In this document: in pieces, positions 5,102 to 7,443 of the stretch
How positions within the stretch are numbered: the stretch's first letter is position 1
Layout: each line of letters opens with the position of its first letter
DNA from: Clostridia bacterium
GTDB taxonomy: Bacteria > Bacillota > Clostridia > TANB77 > CAG-508
Direction of reading: 5' to 3'
Length of the DNA stretch: 7,443 nucleotides
NCBI GenBank assembly: GCA_900768805.1
Contig: CAAGEF010000277.1
Coordinates: 1-7,443 of the forward strand
Program-made: the position numbers and the translations under genes
The notes under the pieces: model-generated
The model's database searches: none
The model's input: the letters and a program-made list of their open reading frames with translations, nothing else
Told to the model about the DNA's origin: nothing

Positions 5102-7443
5102 ATGAAAAAAGCTTTATTAAAAGATGGTTTAAAAGAGATAAAAGTAACTTATAGAAGATTTATATCAATATTGGTAATGTCATTACTAGGTGTTGGATTT
5201 TTTGCTGGAATAAAGGCTACAAGTCCTGATATGAGACATACTTTAGATAATTATTTTGATAATTTGAATGTATATGATATACAAGTATTATCAACATTAG
5301 GACTTACTAACGAAGATGTACAAGAAATACAAAGTCTTGAAAATATAGAGAATGTATATGGGGCTTTTTCTACAGAAAGTATAATAAATCTTGGAGAAAA
5401 GGAAATTGTTGCTAAAATTATAGGACTTAATGAAAATGGAAATGATATTGTAATTATAGATGGAAAATTACCAGAAAATAATAAGGAATGTGTAGTAGAA
5501 CAAGATTTTTTGAAATATTCAAATAAAAAAATTGGAGATACAATTTCTATTGAAGAGGAATTAGAAGAGAATGAAGATAGTTTTTTCAAAGAAAAGGAAA
5601 ATATAACAATTGTTGGAAGTGTAGAAAGTCCATTATATATATCTAGGGAAAGAGGAACAACTAATTTAGGTAATGGAAAAATTAGTTATTATATGTACAT
5701 GCCAGAAAGTAATATGAATTCAGAGGTATATACAGAAATATATATTACAGCGAAAAATGCAAAAGAAATGGTTTGTGAAACAGAAGAATATGAAGAGTAT
5801 ATTGATGATATTATTCAAAATATTGATAATATTAAAGAAAAACGTCAACAAGTAAGATATGATAATTTAATTTCAGAAGCAACTCAAAAGTTAGATGATG
5901 CTCAAGCGACTCTTGATAAAGAAAAAGCAGAGGCTCAAGAAAAAATTGCTGATGCCGAAAAAAATCTTCAAGATGGTAAATCAGAAATAGAAAATGCAGA
6001 AAGAGAGGTTGAGGAAAATACTAAAAAAGCAGACAAAGAATTTGCTGATGCACAAAAGCAAATAGATGATGCATATATTAAGTTACAAAATCAAGAAATA
6101 GAGTTTAATACACAAAAAGCAAATGCTGAAGATGGTTTTACAGAAGCAGAAAATAAAAAAATCGAATTAAAAAATACTCTTGATGAATTAACAAATGGAA
6201 TAAGTATGCTACAAATATCTTTAGTAGAAATAAATGAACAAATATCTTTTATAGAGAATTCAGGAATGAATGGTCAACTTTCTAATTTACAAACTCAAAA
6301 ACAAAATATTGAGGCTACAATAAGTTCATATAATATGCAAAAAGAACAAATTGTACTTGGGATTAAAGAAATAGAAAATCAGATTTCTAATGGAAGAAAA
6401 GATTTAGAAACTATTGAGGTGCAAATAAAAAACGGTTATGCAGAACTTCAGAAGAATCAAGAAGAATTAAATTCTAAAAAAACAGAAACATACTTAAAAT
6501 TGGATGATGCAAAAAAAGAAATAGAAGATGCAAAAAAAGAACTGACAGATGCAGAAATAGAATTGAATAGTAGAAAACAAGAGGCTGATGATAAAATTAA
6601 AGATGCTGAAAACAAATTAGTTGATGCAAGACAAAAAGTTTCTGATATCGAAAATCCTACTTGGTATATTTTTGATAGAACAAATAATACGGGATATAAA
6701 TCATTTTCGCAAGATATTGATAGTATAGCTGCTCTAGGAAGCTTGTTTCCTATAGTATTTTTTATTATAGCAACACTAATAAGTTTAACTACAATGACTA
6801 GAATGGTAGAAGAGCAAAGAACTTTAATAGGAACATTTAAGGCTTTAGGTTATAGTAATAAACAGATTGCTATGAAATATATTTTATATTCAAGTTTTGC
6901 TACTATAATTGGTGGTTTTGTTGGATGTATAATAGGTTTTCAAACTCTTCCAAGAATTATATTTATGCTTTATGGTATGATGTATACTTTAGAAGATATT
7001 TATATTGAGTTTAATATAACATATGCTTTAATAGGAATCATCACAATAGGTATTTGCATTATAGGTGCTACAATATATAGTGTTTATAAAGAATTGCTTA
7101 TAGAACCAGCAGAACTTATGAGACCTAAATCACCAAAATCAGGAAAAAGAGTATGGCTTGAAAAAATACCATTTATATGGAATCGTTTGGATTTTATTCA
7201 AAAAGTAACTATTAGAAATATGTTTAGATATAAAAAGAGATTTTTAATGACTATTATAGGAATTTGTGGCTGTACAGCTTTAATACTTACTGGATTTGGA
7301 ATAAAAGATTCAATTTCAAATATTTTAGGATTTCAATATGGAGAAATATACAGTTATGATTTACTTATTGCTTTAAAAGATTCGGTTACAGAAGATGAAA
7401 AAGTAACTTTAATAAATCAACTAAAAGAAAAAGAAGAAATAGA
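5102..7443 (+). CDS. FtsX/MacB-type ABC transporter permease with long extracellular coiled coil, 3' end missing
   Basis: The membrane part of an ABC system that would need a separate ATPase. The start is ATG at 5102 with GGAG at 5091-5094; 780 codons are open to the window edge. Order: basic N terminus (MKKALLKDGLKEIKVTYRRF); first membrane helix (about residues 20-38); a MacB-like extracellular domain (about 40-255); a long charged coiled coil (about 257-515) rich in DAxxxL repeats; then the FtsX domain with membrane helices at about 549-567, 594-615 and 640-662 and the cytoplasmic signature MVEEQRTLIGTFKALGYS. After LIEPAELMRPK a second core begins with IRNMFRYKKRFLMT and a membrane helix at about 707-727. 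Full proteins of this type have roughly 1,000 to 1,200 residues, so the last third is missing. No ATPase gene lies upstream, so it would be downstream. Substrate unknown; such permeases drive lipoprotein, peptide or cell-wall-related processes. Confidence 0.9.
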   Translation, partial: MKKALLKDGLKEIKVTYRRFISILVMSLLGVGFFAGIKATSPDMRHTLDNYFDNLNVYDIQVLSTLGLTNEDVQEIQSLENIENVYGAFSTESIINLGEKEIVAKIIGLNENGNDIVIIDGKLPENNKECVVEQDFLKYSNKKIGDTISIEEELEENEDSFFKEKENITIVGSVESPLYISRERGTTNLGNGKISYYMYMPESNMNSEVYTEIYITAKNAKEMVCETEEYEEYIDDIIQNIDNIKEKRQQVRYDNLISEATQKLDDAQATLDKEKAEAQEKIADAEKNLQDGKSEIENAEREVEENTKKADKEFADAQKQIDDAYIKLQNQEIEFNTQKANAEDGFTEAENKKIELKNTLDELTNGISMLQISLVEINEQISFIENSGMNGQLSNLQTQKQNIEATISSYNMQKEQIVLGIKEIENQISNGRKDLETIEVQIKNGYAELQKNQEELNSKKTETYLKLDDAKKEIEDAKKELTDAEIELNSRKQEADDKIKDAENKLVDARQKVSDIENPTWYIFDRTNNTGYKSFSQDIDSIAALGSLFPIVFFIIATLISLTTMTRMVEEQRTLIGTFKALGYSNKQIAMKYILYSSFATIIGGFVGCIIGFQTLPRIIFMLYGMMYTLEDIYIEFNITYALIGIITIGICIIGATIYSVYKELLIEPAELMRPKSPKSGKRVWLEKIPFIWNRLDFIQKVTIRNMFRYKKRFLMTIIGICGCTALILTGFGIKDSISNILGFQYGEIYSYDLLIALKDSVTEDEKVTLINQLKEKEEI

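Overview
The window is very AT-rich DNA from a low-GC Gram-positive bacterium, most likely an anaerobic, Clostridia-like member of the Bacillota. The signs are A/G-rich ribosome-binding sites close to AGGAG, heavy AGA/AAA/TTA codon use, perfect U-tract terminators and an FtsX-type permease of Gram-positive style. Tryptophan is always TGG and no gene reads through TGA, so the standard bacterial code applies. Species and habitat cannot be read from this sequence.

Layout: (1) 1-938, plus strand, the body of a membrane-anchored family 2 glycosyltransferase whose first codons lie outside the window. (2) 971-1005, a perfect 13-bp hairpin that can end transcription from both sides. (3) 1004-1534, minus strand, a 176-residue four-helix membrane protein that I recognise as OapA. 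(4) 1560-2128, minus strand, about 570 nt with no plausible gene but many long complementary segments, its own promoter at 2136-2163, and a position directly upstream of oapA. Together these point to an OLE (ornate, large, extremophilic) RNA. (5) 2129-2366, a divergent control region with two promoters, a 22-bp palindrome and a pair of 12-bp direct repeats. (6) 2367-4985, plus strand, an 872-residue cytoplasmic coiled-coil protein of unknown function, interrupted by a 13-unit AEEAKK repeat. (7) 4991-5024, its terminator. (8) 5037-7443, a strong promoter and the first 780 codons of an FtsX/MacB-type ABC transporter permease with a long extracellular coiled coil; it runs off the window.

How the parts work together: the ole-oapA unit would make one transcript giving a large structured RNA and the membrane protein that binds it. 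In studied bacilli this complex sits at the membrane and affects tolerance of alcohols, cold and magnesium. The coiled-coil gene is transcribed away from it from the shared control region, so a link in function is possible but unproven. The glycosyltransferase and permease have their own signals and are probably separate units. The most noteworthy content is the RNA gene, which an ORF-only annotation would leave blank, and the unknown coiled-coil protein beside it.
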